Of a stretch of 64,000 nt of DNA, positions 33,669 to 42,164 are shown piece by piece. A model generated the notes under the pieces. The model saw nothing but the letters and a program-made list of their open reading frames with translations. It did not search any database and was not told the DNA's origin. Location of the stretch: contig NZ_JBAKHX010000021.1 in NCBI RefSeq assembly GCF_036906915.1, positions 40,385 through 104,384 of the forward strand, read 5' to 3'. Both the position numbers and the translations under genes were made by a program. Each line of letters opens with the position of its first letter. Within the stretch, counting starts at the first letter, position 1. The stretch comes from Phytohabitans sp036906915. GTDB lineage: Bacteria > Actinomycetota > Actinomycetes > Mycobacteriales > Micromonosporaceae.

Positions 33669-34856
33669 TCAGGGCGGACTTCGTCGAGCCTGGTCGACAG
33701 CGGCCCTGAGACAGGCGGGGACATCGGCTACGTGGTACGGATGCTCTGACGGCTCGATGTTGTCGAGGAAGTTGGCGTACACGGCGGCGCTCCGCAGGGC
33801 CTCGACCGGCCGGAGCAGCTCGACCGTCCTCTCTGGAGCGCAGCCGGGCACGGCGGCCCGCCAGCGCGCCGCCCAGGCATCGATGAGCTGGGCGGCGGCG
33901 GCCGGGGGCGCGTCTTCGGTCAACCGCAGGATGTCGAACGCCGGGTGCCCGATGAACGAGTCACCCCAGTCGATGAGCGCACGCCGCTCGCTGGTGCCGC
34001 GCACGTTGCCCGGGTGGAGGTCACCGTGCACGAGCGTGTCGGGCAGGCCACAGGACTCCACTGTAGACAAGCGTTCGGGGAGTCCGTCGACGAGCGCGTG
34101 CAGAGCCGGCTCGCCGCCGCCGTAACGGGCGACGACGTCTGCTGTCCACTCGAGCAGCGAAACAGCGCGACGATCTGGCACGCCAGCACGGATCAGCTCG
34201 ACCTCTTTGTCGCGTGTGGCGAGTTGGATGCGGTGCATGTCGGCGGCGATGGCGTCGCGAGTGGCGAGATCGGCACCGTACAGGTCGTCGCCTTCGACGT
34301 GCGCCAGCAGCATGCGCCCATCGTCGCCGGCCGCGAGCAGCGGCGGCACGAGCCGCTCCCCCGCGACCCGGTCCGCGATCCAGGCGAGAACGGTCGCCTC
34401 ATGTGTGAAGAACCGGGGCACCTGCTTGAGCCACACCGGACCACGTGCGGTGCCAAGCCGCCAGATCGCCGACAGGTTCCACGTGCGCTGCTGCTCCACA
34501 TCGGACACCACGCCGTGACCCAACTCCGCCAGCACATCGCTGGCCCAGCGCAGGCTCGCCGCGGGACCACCCGGCCACGCGTAGGGGGCACGGTGCGGGT
34601 GCACGGCAGGGTCCACCCGGCGTCGACCGCCGACGTCGCCCACCTGCGCGAGGTAGGTGACGGACCCGCCGTGCGGTGCCGGCCGTTCGGCGGCGAGCAG
34701 GCGCAGGACGGTCACGTCGACGCCGTACCGCTCCCGGGCACCGCGGACCACGCACGAGACCTCCTGCCAGTACGGGAGGTCGACGTCAAAGGGCGGCAGT
34801 GCGCCTGCCGGCGCTCCATCGCCATCGACGAGGATCAGCGAGACGGTACGGGACAC
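33669..34856 (-). CDS. Aminoglycoside phosphotransferase (APH)-like family protein
   Basis: In this 395-residue protein the C-terminal two thirds form the APH/choline-kinase fold with the catalytic loop TLVHGDLHPGNV and the metal-binding LIDWGDSFIG. An extra N-terminal domain of about 100 residues resembles a NUDIX-like segment (SLILVDGDGAPAGALPPF). Substrates of such chromosomal members are usually small metabolites and not antibiotics. Its stop abuts the MFS stop (TGATCA at 33666-33671). The GTG at 34856 is chosen. Confidence 0.82.
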   Translation of the reverse strand: MSRTVSLILVDGDGAPAGALPPFDVDLPYWQEVSCVVRGARERYGVDVTVLRLLAAERPAPHGGSVTYLAQVGDVGGRRRVDPAVHPHRAPYAWPGGPAASLRWASDVLAELGHGVVSDVEQQRTWNLSAIWRLGTARGPVWLKQVPRFFTHEATVLAWIADRVAGERLVPPLLAAGDDGRMLLAHVEGDDLYGADLATRDAIAADMHRIQLATRDKEVELIRAGVPDRRAVSLLEWTADVVARYGGGEPALHALVDGLPERLSTVESCGLPDTLVHGDLHPGNVRGTSERRALIDWGDSFIGHPAFDILRLTEDAPPAAAAQLIDAWAARWRAAVPGCAPERTVELLRPVEALRSAAVYANFLDNIEPSEHPYHVADVPACLRAAVDQARRSPP

Positions 34857-34902
34857 AAACGACGACGGTAGCGCGGACGCAGCGTCGTGGCTTGGGGTTT
34901 TC

Positions 34903-35798
34903 CTATGCCGCCGCCGCCGTCCGCGCCGGCTGGTCGTGGCTGGCGGGCGGGCTCCGGTACGGCAGGTCGTGGAGGGGGCGGTCGCCGAAGAAGCGGAGCA
35001 TCAGGTCGACGAACTCGTCCGCCCGCTCCAGCGGCATCAGGTGGTCGGCCTGCCGCACGGTCAGGAACCGCGCGTCGGGACAGCGCGCGGCCGTCGCCCG
35101 ACACATCGACGCGGTGGTCAGCGAGTCGTGCTCGCCGGTGACCACCAGCGTCGGGATCGCCGGTGGCGGCCCGGCGGGCAGCGGCGCGGCGAGCACCCGT
35201 TCGGTGTTGGCGAGGTATTTTCGGATTTCTTCCGGGCTCAACGCGCGGAGCTGCCGCTCCAGCAGCCGAGCCACCGCCGCCTGGCGGCGGATCTCACGGT
35301 CGGGATCCTGACACAGGAAGAGCGCGAGCGTGGCCCGCGCGAAGTCGTCGATCGCCCCGCGGCGCAGCAGCGTGACAGTGTGCGCGGCGCGCGCCCGGGT
35401 CGCGTCGGGTACGTCCAACGCTGTACCGCACAGCGGCAACCGGCGCACGTCGCCCGGATGGCGCTGCGCCAACCGGCACGCGACCGCGCCCCCGTAGGAG
35501 CCACCCATCACGTTCAGCGCCCGGCAGATCCTCCTCGACGATCATGTGGTGCAGGGCGTCCGCGAGGAACTCCAGCCCGTACCCCGCCGGCAGGTAGTCG
35601 GCGCCGCCCGCGCCCGGCAGGTCGACGGTCAACACCGAGGCGAGCGACCCGATCAGCGCCTCGTGCCGCAACCAGGACCGCTTGTCCTGAAACGCGCCCC
35701 CGAGCAGCAGGGATCGGCGCCAGCGCCGGTTCCGGGCGGGTCACGACCCGGCACTCGTACTTGAACCCGCCGAAAGCCAGCGGCGTAACGCGTTCCAC
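34903..35798 (-). pseudogene. Alpha/beta hydrolase gene with two frameshifts
   Basis: Homology runs through three frames. It begins near a GTG at 35798 (AFGGFKYECRVVTRPEPALA). It shifts after API to LLLGGAFQDKRSWLRHE and on through VLTVDLPGAGGADYLPAGYG to HHMIVEEDLP. It then shifts again into LNVMGGSYGGAVACRLAQ, which carries the nucleophile elbow GGSYGG, and ends in the His region QADHLMPLERADEF. Removing one base from CCC (near 35713) and one from GGG (near 35522) would restore a protein of about 298 residues. Each shift is one extra base in a short homopolymer, so either true decay or sequence error is possible. Confidence 0.8.
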
Positions 35799-35851
35799 AA
35801 GTGTGATCAACGCGATTGCGACCGGTGGAGAAACGGCTACGGTTACGTCGC

Positions 35852-36244
35852 ATGGGAGAGCGGCGCGCGATCTTGAGTGGTTCGACGTTCGAGGAGCAGA
35901 TCGGATACGCGCGGGCCGTCGTCGACGGCGACCGGGTACACGTGTCGGGCACGACCGGTTTCGACTACTCCACGATGACGATCTCGGACGACGTCGTCGA
36001 GCAGGTCGAGCAGTGCCTGCGCAACGTGGGCGCGGCGCTGGCCGAGGCCGGCTGCACGTTCGCCGACGTGGTCCGCGTGCGGTACATCCTGCCCAACCGC
36101 GACGACTTCGAGCCGTGCTGGCCGACACTGCGCCGGTACTTCGGCGAGGTCCGACCGGCGGCGACCATGCTGATGTGCGGCCTGGCCGACCCCCGCATGA
36201 AGTTCGAAATCGAAGTAGACGCCCGCCGCCCCGCGCCAATGTAG
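35852..36244 (+). CDS. RidA family protein
   Basis: This 130-residue YjgF/RidA protein belongs to a family that deaminates reactive enamine/imine intermediates from PLP enzymes. The conserved elements HVSGTTGFDYST, FADVVRVRYILPN and the C-terminal DPRMKFEIEVDA are present; the Arg of RVRYIL corresponds to the catalytic carboxylate-binding Arg. The ATG at 35852 gives the usual length. It diverges from the broken hydrolase gene. Confidence 0.9.
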   Translation: MGERRAILSGSTFEEQIGYARAVVDGDRVHVSGTTGFDYSTMTISDDVVEQVEQCLRNVGAALAEAGCTFADVVRVRYILPNRDDFEPCWPTLRRYFGEVRPAATMLMCGLADPRMKFEIEVDARRPAPM

Positions 36245-36424
36245 GTGCATTGGTCGGCGATACGCCCGGAGCTGCGCGAATTCCTCGCTTCGCTGACCCC
36301 TACGGGGTGGAGGGGTGGGCTGCGCTTGCGGACGTAAGCGGGATGTCGCTGCCAGACGGACGGCAGATCGAGGCTGCTGGCGGACGCTTCACATATCCAA
36401 GGGGAACGAGCCAAGGAGATTGTG

Positions 36425-36691
36425 ATGCTGGCAGAACTCACGACCTACGCGTACGCGCATCCGCACCCGGGCTGGGACGGTACCGGCGGCGGACCGGGCT
36501 GGTGGCTGGTGTTTCCGGCCGCGTTCTGGGCGCTGGTGCTGGCCACGGCCGGCTACCTGGTCTACCGGCGGTCGCCCGGCCGCATGGCGCGCGCCGCCGC
36601 GGAGCGGGTGCTCGCTGAGCGGTACGCCCGGGGCGAGATCAGCGCCGACGAGCTGGGCGAGCGGCGCGCGGGCCTACGCCGGCGCTCGTAG
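36425..36691 (+). CDS. Small membrane protein with SHOCT domain
   Basis: This 88-residue protein has one transmembrane helix (WWLVFPAAFWALVLATAGYL) and a C-terminal SHOCT motif (LAERYARGEISADELGERRA). The ATG at 36425 has AAGGAG 6 bases upstream, which is better spaced than the GTG one codon earlier. The 180 bases before it (36245-36424) contain a plausible but startless peptide frame and nothing recognisable. The function is unknown. Confidence 0.8.
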   Translation: MLAELTTYAYAHPHPGWDGTGGGPGWWLVFPAAFWALVLATAGYLVYRRSPGRMARAAAERVLAERYARGEISADELGERRAGLRRRS

Positions 36692-36739
36692 CCGGCACGC
36701 TGCGACGGCGGGTGACGCTTCGACCAAGGAAGAGTCCAA

Positions 36740-36798
36740 CGATCAAGGGCGAATGCACGTGGTTTTGAGATCGAACCACGTGCGTTTGCCCTTGATCG
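36740..36798. repeat. Long palindromic element, copy C
   Basis: Arms 36740-36764 and 36774-36798 are nearly complementary around a 9-base loop. Arm 1 (CGATCAAGGGCGAATGCACG) matches copy A almost exactly. It lies between the convergent SHOCT and DivIVA-like genes and so is downstream of both. Confidence 0.85.
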
Positions 36799-36848
36799 AC
36801 AGGGAGAGGAGAGGGGAGGCGAGGGGGGCGTGCTGGCGCGCGGTGGGT

Positions 36849-37571
36849 CTAGGCGGGGGCGGAGGTGCGTTGGGCGGGGAGGGCGCCGGCGGGGGTCAGG
36901 TCGGGGTCCGGGTGGTCGGCCGGGGGCTCGATGGCCTCGGCGTTCACCTGGGGCTGGTCGACCCAGAGGGCGCGGAGCTGGTTCTGCATGAACGTGGTGA
37001 GGCGCGTCCGATACTCCTGGTCGAAGCCCTCCAGCGCCTCGATCTGGCGCTGCAGCGCCTCCCGCCTGGCGGCCAGGCTGCCGACGACGTCCTCGTACTT
37101 CTGCTCGGCCTGGTGCTTGAGCTCGTCGGCGGACGCCTGGGCGTGCTTGGCCATGTCGTCGGCCTTGGTGCGCGCCTCGGAGAGGATCGTCTCCGCCTCG
37201 TGTTGTGCCTTGTCGAAGCGTGCCTGGGCGTCCCGGGCGATCTGAGCCGCCGAGGCGTGCGCGGCGGACAACGCCTTCTCGGCCTCCTGATGGAGACCCT
37301 GAGCGTTCGCCTGCGCCTCGCGGATGATCTGATCCGCGCTGGCCTGGGCCTCCGCGCGGATCCGGTCGACCTCGCGCCGGGCGCTGGCGACGTGCTCCTC
37401 GGCGGTGCGCTGCGCCAGCGTGAGCACCTGCAGGGCCTGGTGCTGCTGCGCGGCCGGGTCGGCGGCGGCGACCGCCATCTGCTCCAGAGGCTCGCTCATT
37501 CCAGATGGCCCTCCGAGTAGTCCCTTGACACGACCCTTCATGCCACTGTCAGACACGAGATGACCTCCCAT
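36849..37571 (-). CDS. DivIVA/Wag31-like coiled-coil protein lacking the N-terminal DivIVA domain
   Basis: This 240-residue, almost entirely helical protein has heptad-rich segments (VDRIRAEAQASADQIIREAQ, LSEARTKADDMAKHAQASAD) and the C-terminal signature FDQEYRTRLTTFMQNQLRAL, which matches the tail of actinobacterial DivIVA (Wag31). The N-terminal membrane-curvature-sensing domain is missing; instead it starts with a short Gly/Ser-rich stretch. Alternative starts inside the first 25 residues exist. It may co-assemble with full-length DivIVA at the hyphal tip or septum. That role is inferred. Confidence 0.72.
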   Translation of the reverse strand: MGGHLVSDSGMKGRVKGLLGGPSGMSEPLEQMAVAAADPAAQQHQALQVLTLAQRTAEEHVASARREVDRIRAEAQASADQIIREAQANAQGLHQEAEKALSAAHASAAQIARDAQARFDKAQHEAETILSEARTKADDMAKHAQASADELKHQAEQKYEDVVGSLAARREALQRQIEALEGFDQEYRTRLTTFMQNQLRALWVDQPQVNAEAIEPPADHPDPDLTPAGALPAQRTSAPA

Positions 37572-37671
37572 GTGTCGATGCAGCCGTAGCCGTGAGTCGG
37601 CGGCAGACTACCAAGCTCACGCCAGCCCCGGGAGAGGGAAATCCGCACTGTAGCCGCATCAATTCACTAGG

Positions 37672-38904
37672 TCACGGGAGCAAATCGGGTAGAGGGACCG
37701 AGTCGTCGGCCAACCGGGACAGGTCTACCGCCTGGCCGGCGAAACCGGCCTTGACCAGAGCCTGGATTTCGTCCTGGACGTCCCAGATGTTGACATTCAT
37801 GCCGGCGAGGACGCGACCGCCCTTGACCCAGAACGCCAGGAACTCGCGCGCCGCCACGTCGCCCCGGAACACCACGGAGTCGTACGAGCCCTGGGGTGCC
37901 CAGCCCGCGTACTCCATGCCGAGGTCGTACTGGTCGGTGAAGAAGTACGGCACGCGGTCGTACCGGACCTGCTGGCCGAGCATCGAGCGGGCGGCGGCCG
38001 GGCCACCGTTGAGGGCGTTCGACCAGTGCTCGACCCGGATCCGCTCGCCGATCAGCGGGTGCTCGAAGGAGGCGACGTCTCCGCAGGCGTACACGTCGGG
38101 ATGGGCGGTGCGTAGCGCGGCGTCGGTCACCACGCCGTTGTCGACCGCCAGCCCAGCGGCTTCGGCGAGCTCGGTGGCGGGCCGGATGCCGACGCCAGCC
38201 ACGACGAGGTCGGCGGGCACCTCGGTGTCGTCGTCGAGCACCGCGTGCGTGAGGCGGCCGCCCACGGTGCCGAACTCGCGCACCCCGGCACCGAACCGGA
38301 ACTCGACGCCGTGCGCCACGTGCAGGTCGCGGAAGACGGCCGCCACCTCGTCACCGATCACACGGCGCAGCGGCAGCGAGTCTGCCTCGACCACGGTGAC
38401 CGAGCAGCCATGCTCGCGGGCGGCGGCCGCCACCTCCAGGCCGATCCAGCCGGCGCCGACGACGAGCACCCGACCACCGGCGCGCAGCCGTTCGAGCAGC
38501 ACGTCGGCTTCATCGAATGTGCGCAGGTATCGCACGTCGCTCAGCTCCGCGCCCGGCACGGAGAGCGTGCGCACCCGGGAGCCGGTGGCGAGCAGCAACT
38601 TGTCGTACGTCAGCTTGGCGACCCCGTCGAGGGTCACGGTGTGCGCGGCGGCATCGAGGTTGGTGGCGCGGCGGCCCAGCATCAGCTCCACGTCGTGCTC
38701 GGCGTACCAGGACTCGTCGTGCACGAACGCCTTGTCGCGCGGGTCCTTGCCGAGCATGTACCCCTTGGACAGTGGCGGCCGCTCGTAGGGCCGCTCGATC
38801 TCCTCGCCGACGAGCACGATGCGCCCGTCGAAGCCCTCGGCGCGCAGCGTCTCGGCCGCCTTCGCGCCCGCCAGGGACGCACCGATGATCACAAACGTGG
38901 ACAT
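37672..38904 (-). CDS. FAD/NAD(P)-dependent oxidoreductase, ferredoxin-reductase type
   Basis: In this 410-residue flavoenzyme the FAD-binding FVIIGASLAGAKAAETLR stands at the N-terminus, the NAD(P)-binding GRVLVVGAGWIGLEVAAAAR at about 145-165, and the second FAD motif PDVYACGDVASF at about 265-277. The C-terminal domain (WAPQGSYDSVVFRGD) is of the reductase_C type, as in rubredoxin/ferredoxin reductases feeding P450s or dioxygenases. It follows dgt after one base, so the two are likely co-transcribed. No ferredoxin or P450 gene is adjacent. Confidence 0.9.
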   Translation of the reverse strand: MSTFVIIGASLAGAKAAETLRAEGFDGRIVLVGEEIERPYERPPLSKGYMLGKDPRDKAFVHDESWYAEHDVELMLGRRATNLDAAAHTVTLDGVAKLTYDKLLLATGSRVRTLSVPGAELSDVRYLRTFDEADVLLERLRAGGRVLVVGAGWIGLEVAAAAREHGCSVTVVEADSLPLRRVIGDEVAAVFRDLHVAHGVEFRFGAGVREFGTVGGRLTHAVLDDDTEVPADLVVAGVGIRPATELAEAAGLAVDNGVVTDAALRTAHPDVYACGDVASFEHPLIGERIRVEHWSNALNGGPAAARSMLGQQVRYDRVPYFFTDQYDLGMEYAGWAPQGSYDSVVFRGDVAAREFLAFWVKGGRVLAGMNVNIWDVQDEIQALVKAGFAGQAVDLSRLADDSVPLPDLLP

Positions 38905-38905
38905 G

Positions 38906-40141
38906 TCAGCCTCCCGTCAACCGCTGATGCCAGGCTACGGCCGCCGGGTCGGTCAGGGAGGCCACCTGGTCGACAACCACGCGAAGCCGCGCGGCGTCGT
39001 CAGGGGCGGCCTTCCAGAGCGGCGCGAAGACCGGATCGAGTCCGTCCGGCGCCCTGATCGTAAGCGCCCGGACCAGATCCGTGAGGATCTCGCGCTGCTC
39101 GATGTATCGACCCTCGGCGTGCGGCCGGCGCATCACATATCGCAGCGCCATTCCCTTGAGCAGCGCGGACTGCGCGCGTACGGCCCGCGGCACGACCAGA
39201 TCGGCCGCGTACCGCCGCAGTGGACCGTCGCCGAACCGCTCCTGTGTCGCCTCGACCGCCCCCGCCACGAACCGGCCGATGAGGACGCTCGTGACGCCCT
39301 TGAGCGCCGCCAGCGCACCGTGGCTGCCGTCGTACCGGGACAACGGCGCGAGCACCGGGTCGCCGAGCAGGTCGACCAGTGCCTCTTCGAGGTCGGCGGC
39401 GGACTCGGCAGAGTACGCGGCGGCCACGTCGACGCACAGGGCGGCCCGCTCGTCGCGGTCCGCCAGCAGCCCGCCGAACGCGATGTAGCCGCCGTGCACG
39501 CCATCTTCGACGTCGTGCACCGAGTAGGCCACGTCGTCGGCCCAGTCCATCACCTGGGACTCCAGGCAGCGCGCGTCGCCCGGCGCGCCGGCGCGCAGCC
39601 ACTCGAAGACCACGGCGTCGTCGGCGTAGACCCCGAACTTGCGCTGGCCGGGCCGGCGCGGCCACGGGTACTTGCAGGTGGCGTCGAGGGAGGCCCGCGT
39701 CAGGTTGAGGCCGGCACCGTCCACCTTGGCCTCCAGCCGGGCGAGTACCCGGAGGGTCTGCGCGTTGCCCTCGAACCCGCCACACTCCCGGGCGGCCTCG
39801 TCCAGGGCGTCTTCGCCGTTGTGCCCGAACGGCGGGTGACCCAGGTCGTGCGCCAGTCCCGCCGTGTCGACCAGGTCGGGGTCACAGCCGAGCCGGGCCC
39901 CCATCTCGCGCGCGATCTGCGCCACTTCGAGGGAGTGGGTGAGCCGGGTACGCAGGAAGTCGTCCGCCCCGGCACGGCCGGCGGAGCCGGCCAGACCGGC
40001 ACTGTGGACCTGGGTCTTGGCGGCGAGCCGCCGGAAGGCCGCGGAGTGCAGTACCCGGGCGCGGTCGCGCTCGTACGGGGTGCGCCCGTACCCGGTGTCC
40101 TTCGGCGGCTCGAAGACGAGCCGCTCGGAATCCCGACTCAC
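38906..40141 (-). CDS. dgt: Deoxyguanosinetriphosphate triphosphohydrolase-like protein
   Basis: This 411-residue HD-domain dNTPase hydrolyses dNTPs to nucleoside and triphosphate. Visible are RTRLTHSLEVAQIAREM (metal His), AHDLGHPPFGHNGE (the HD motif) and the later WADDVAYSVHDVEDG. The GTG at 40141 starts the typical SRDSERLVFEP N-terminus. In M. tuberculosis it directly precedes dnaG; here the downstream neighbour is a flavin reductase and dnaG is about 34 kb further on. Confidence 0.93.
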   Translation of the reverse strand: MSRDSERLVFEPPKDTGYGRTPYERDRARVLHSAAFRRLAAKTQVHSAGLAGSAGRAGADDFLRTRLTHSLEVAQIAREMGARLGCDPDLVDTAGLAHDLGHPPFGHNGEDALDEAARECGGFEGNAQTLRVLARLEAKVDGAGLNLTRASLDATCKYPWPRRPGQRKFGVYADDAVVFEWLRAGAPGDARCLESQVMDWADDVAYSVHDVEDGVHGGYIAFGGLLADRDERAALCVDVAAAYSAESAADLEEALVDLLGDPVLAPLSRYDGSHGALAALKGVTSVLIGRFVAGAVEATQERFGDGPLRRYAADLVVPRAVRAQSALLKGMALRYVMRRPHAEGRYIEQREILTDLVRALTIRAPDGLDPVFAPLWKAAPDDAARLRVVVDQVASLTDPAAVAWHQRLTGG

Positions 40142-40178
40142 CCCAGGAGCCTAGTCCCGTTACCGGAGCGTAGTCCCG

Positions 40179-41282
40179 TCAACAGTAGGCGGGTGCCACC
40201 TCTGCCAGGTGCTCGACCACCTGGCGGATGTCCTGGATCTGCGCCCTCCCGGCGACCAGCAGGCCGTCGTCGAGGTCGACGACCACGCTGTCGCGGACGC
40301 CGACCAGGGCGATCGGTCGCGGGGTGGCCTGGAGCACGAGGTTGTCGGAGGCGTCGATGCCGATGATCAGCTCGGGGCGCGGGCTTACCACCACGGTGCC
40401 GTCCGGCTCGGCCCAGCCGTCGGCGAGCACCGCGTACAGCTCGTTCCAGTTGCCGACGTCGCTCCACCGGAAGTCGGCCGGCAGCACGTAGATGTTGGAC
40501 GCCTTCTCGGTCATCGCGGTGTCGACCGGCGCGGCCTCTACCGCGGCGTACACCTGGGCAATAGCGGACGCACCGGCGGTGCCGCGCAGCGGGGCGAGCG
40601 CGCGGTACAGGCTGGGGGCGTACTCAGCGAGGCTGGCGAGGAACGTGTCGACGTGGAACGTGTAGTAGTTGGCGTTCCACAGGTACCGTCCAGAGTCGAC
40701 GAACGCGCGAGCGGTGGCGGCGTCCGGCTTTTCGGTGAACCGAGCCACCTCCAGCAGCGTCCGGTCGCCGACCTCGATGCGGTCGGCACCCACCTCGATG
40801 TATCCGAGTCCGGTGTTGGCGAACGTGGGCGGCACGCCGAGCACCGCGACCACCGGGTGGTCGTACGCAGCCTCGGCGGCGGTGAGCAGCGCGGCGCGGA
40901 AGCGTTCCCCGTCAGCGACGTAGTGGTCGGCCGGGATGTTGACGACGACGGCGTCCGGGCAGCGTGCGGAGACCAGCTCGGCGGCGACGCCCATGGCTGG
41001 CGCGGTGTCGCGGCCGCACGGCTCCGCGATGATGTTTTCCAGTGCCAGGTCGGGCAGTTGGGCGGCGACGTCGGCGGCGAACCGCTCGGTCGTGACGACC
41101 AGGACGCGGTCGAGCGGGATGATGTCGACGACCCGGTCGACGGCCTGCTGTAGCAGTGACCGCCCGCCGCCGAGCAGGTCGATGAACTGCTTGGGGCGGC
41201 CTTGCCGCGACAGCGGCCAGAGCCGGGTGCCGAACCCACCCGCGAGCACCACGCCGTAGAGGTTCTGTGGATCGAAGCCCAC
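40179..41282 (-). CDS. manC: Mannose-1-phosphate guanylyltransferase
   Basis: This enzyme makes GDP-mannose from mannose-1-phosphate and GTP for mannosylated glycolipids and glycans. The pyrophosphorylase signature GGFGTRLWPLSRQGRPKQF is at about 13-31, with further motifs GLGYIEVGA, VARFTEKPDAATA and NIYVLPADFRWSDVG. The 367-residue form from the GTG at 41282 is the short, single-domain type without the isomerase domain. An upstream ATG (41327) would add 15 residues without homology. Confidence 0.9.
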   Translation of the reverse strand: MGFDPQNLYGVVLAGGFGTRLWPLSRQGRPKQFIDLLGGGRSLLQQAVDRVVDIIPLDRVLVVTTERFAADVAAQLPDLALENIIAEPCGRDTAPAMGVAAELVSARCPDAVVVNIPADHYVADGERFRAALLTAAEAAYDHPVVAVLGVPPTFANTGLGYIEVGADRIEVGDRTLLEVARFTEKPDAATARAFVDSGRYLWNANYYTFHVDTFLASLAEYAPSLYRALAPLRGTAGASAIAQVYAAVEAAPVDTAMTEKASNIYVLPADFRWSDVGNWNELYAVLADGWAEPDGTVVVSPRPELIIGIDASDNLVLQATPRPIALVGVRDSVVVDLDDGLLVAGRAQIQDIRQVVEHLAEVAPAYC

Positions 41283-41345
41283 TATGTCCGCCTTACCCTT
41301 AATTGCGCCGTTTGCGCAGGGTAACACGAAACATCACTATATGTA

Positions 41346-41699
41346 CTAGCCGCGCTGGCGCAGCACGCAGAACTCGTTGCCCTCGGGATCGGCCAGCACG
41401 ACCCAGCTCACGTCGTCACCTTGGCCCACGTCCACGTGCCGCGCGCCCATATTGACCAGACGCTCCACCTCGGCCTCCTGATCGGCCGGGCGCAGGTCGA
41501 TGTGCAGGCGGTTCTTGACGGTCTTGTTTTCGGGCACCGGTACGAAAATCAGGCCCGGCAGCGCGTCAGCCGTGCGGCGGATCTCCACCTCGTCGGGCTT
41601 TTCGTAGGTGATCTGGTAGCCGAGCGCCTCGGCCCACCAGCGCGCCAGTCGCGGGGGGTCCTGAGAGTCAACCACCAGGTTCTCCCACTGGCTGCCCAT
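41346..41699 (-). CDS. VOC family (glyoxalase-like) protein
   Basis: This 117-residue vicinal-oxygen-chelate protein has two beta-alpha-beta-beta-beta units. Landmarks are ENLVVDSQDPPRLARWWAEA and LADPEGNEFCVLR at the end. The ATG at 41699 is preferred, with GGAGG 8 bases upstream; a GTG at 41720 would add seven residues. It has the layout of actinobacterial small glyoxalase-like proteins of unknown substrate. Confidence 0.85.
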   Translation of the reverse strand: MGSQWENLVVDSQDPPRLARWWAEALGYQITYEKPDEVEIRRTADALPGLIFVPVPENKTVKNRLHIDLRPADQEAEVERLVNMGARHVDVGQGDDVSWVVLADPEGNEFCVLRQRG

Positions 41700-41832
41700 G
41701 GGTCGCACCTCCGTTGTCACCGTAGCGGCGAAGTCAAAGTGACGCTTAGGTTACGCCGGGCTGCCCTTTCCCGCCGGACACACAACAGCCGATCAGCCGA
41801 TACTTGCTGGCCGATCGCCGACCGTGGCGGCT

Positions 41833-42113
41833 ATGGAATTGACCAATAGCGTCGACTACAGCTCTGGCTTCGCCCTCGGCACCGCCGGTACACACGCAGT
41901 TCGACAGCCGGTTGGTGCTCGCACCCGCTCGGCGGGGTGTGCCGGGTGGACCCGGCGGTGCTCGGCCGGGAGGTGACCCGGCGGCGCACCACACCGCCCT
42001 CAAGCAGGCGATGCAGATCGACGGCTCGATCGGCGTGGCGCTGGTCGACTCGGGCCAACCTCGCGATGGCGCGTCACCACCTGCGCCAGATCGAGGAAGA
42101 CCTGGACGTCTGA
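41833..42113 (+). pseudogene. Roadblock/LC7 domain gene remnant
   Basis: Three fragments of a roadblock/LC7 protein lie here. VDYSSGFALGT is at 41851-41883 in a frame starting with ATG at 41833. ALKQAMQIDGSIGVALVD, the usual N-terminal strand-helix, is at about 41996-42049. NLAMARHHLRQIEEDLDV with a TGA, the usual C-terminal end, is at 42057-42113. The middle of the domain is missing and the frames do not connect. A GTG at 41973 could translate 46 codons into the last fragment. Roadblock proteins modulate small GTPases in actinomycetes; this copy looks dead. Confidence 0.6.
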
Positions 42114-42125
42114 ACGCGGTGCGAC

Positions 42126-42158
42126 CGCCCCCGCCGTTCCAGACGACCGGCGGGGGCG
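42126..42158. terminator. Strong hairpin at the 3' end of ppdK
   Basis: CGCCCCCGCCG (42126-42136) and CGGCGGGGGCG (42148-42158) are perfect 11-bp complements around an 11-base loop, 6 bases past the ppdK stop. No T-run is present. Confidence 0.65.
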
Positions 42159-42164
42159 TGCCGT

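Noticed and set aside
34657..36618. Long plus-strand frame of 653 codons
   Set aside because: It is antisense to the phosphotransferase and hydrolase genes and Arg/Pro-rich. A short stretch near 36250-36420 looks protein-like but lacks a start and a known match.
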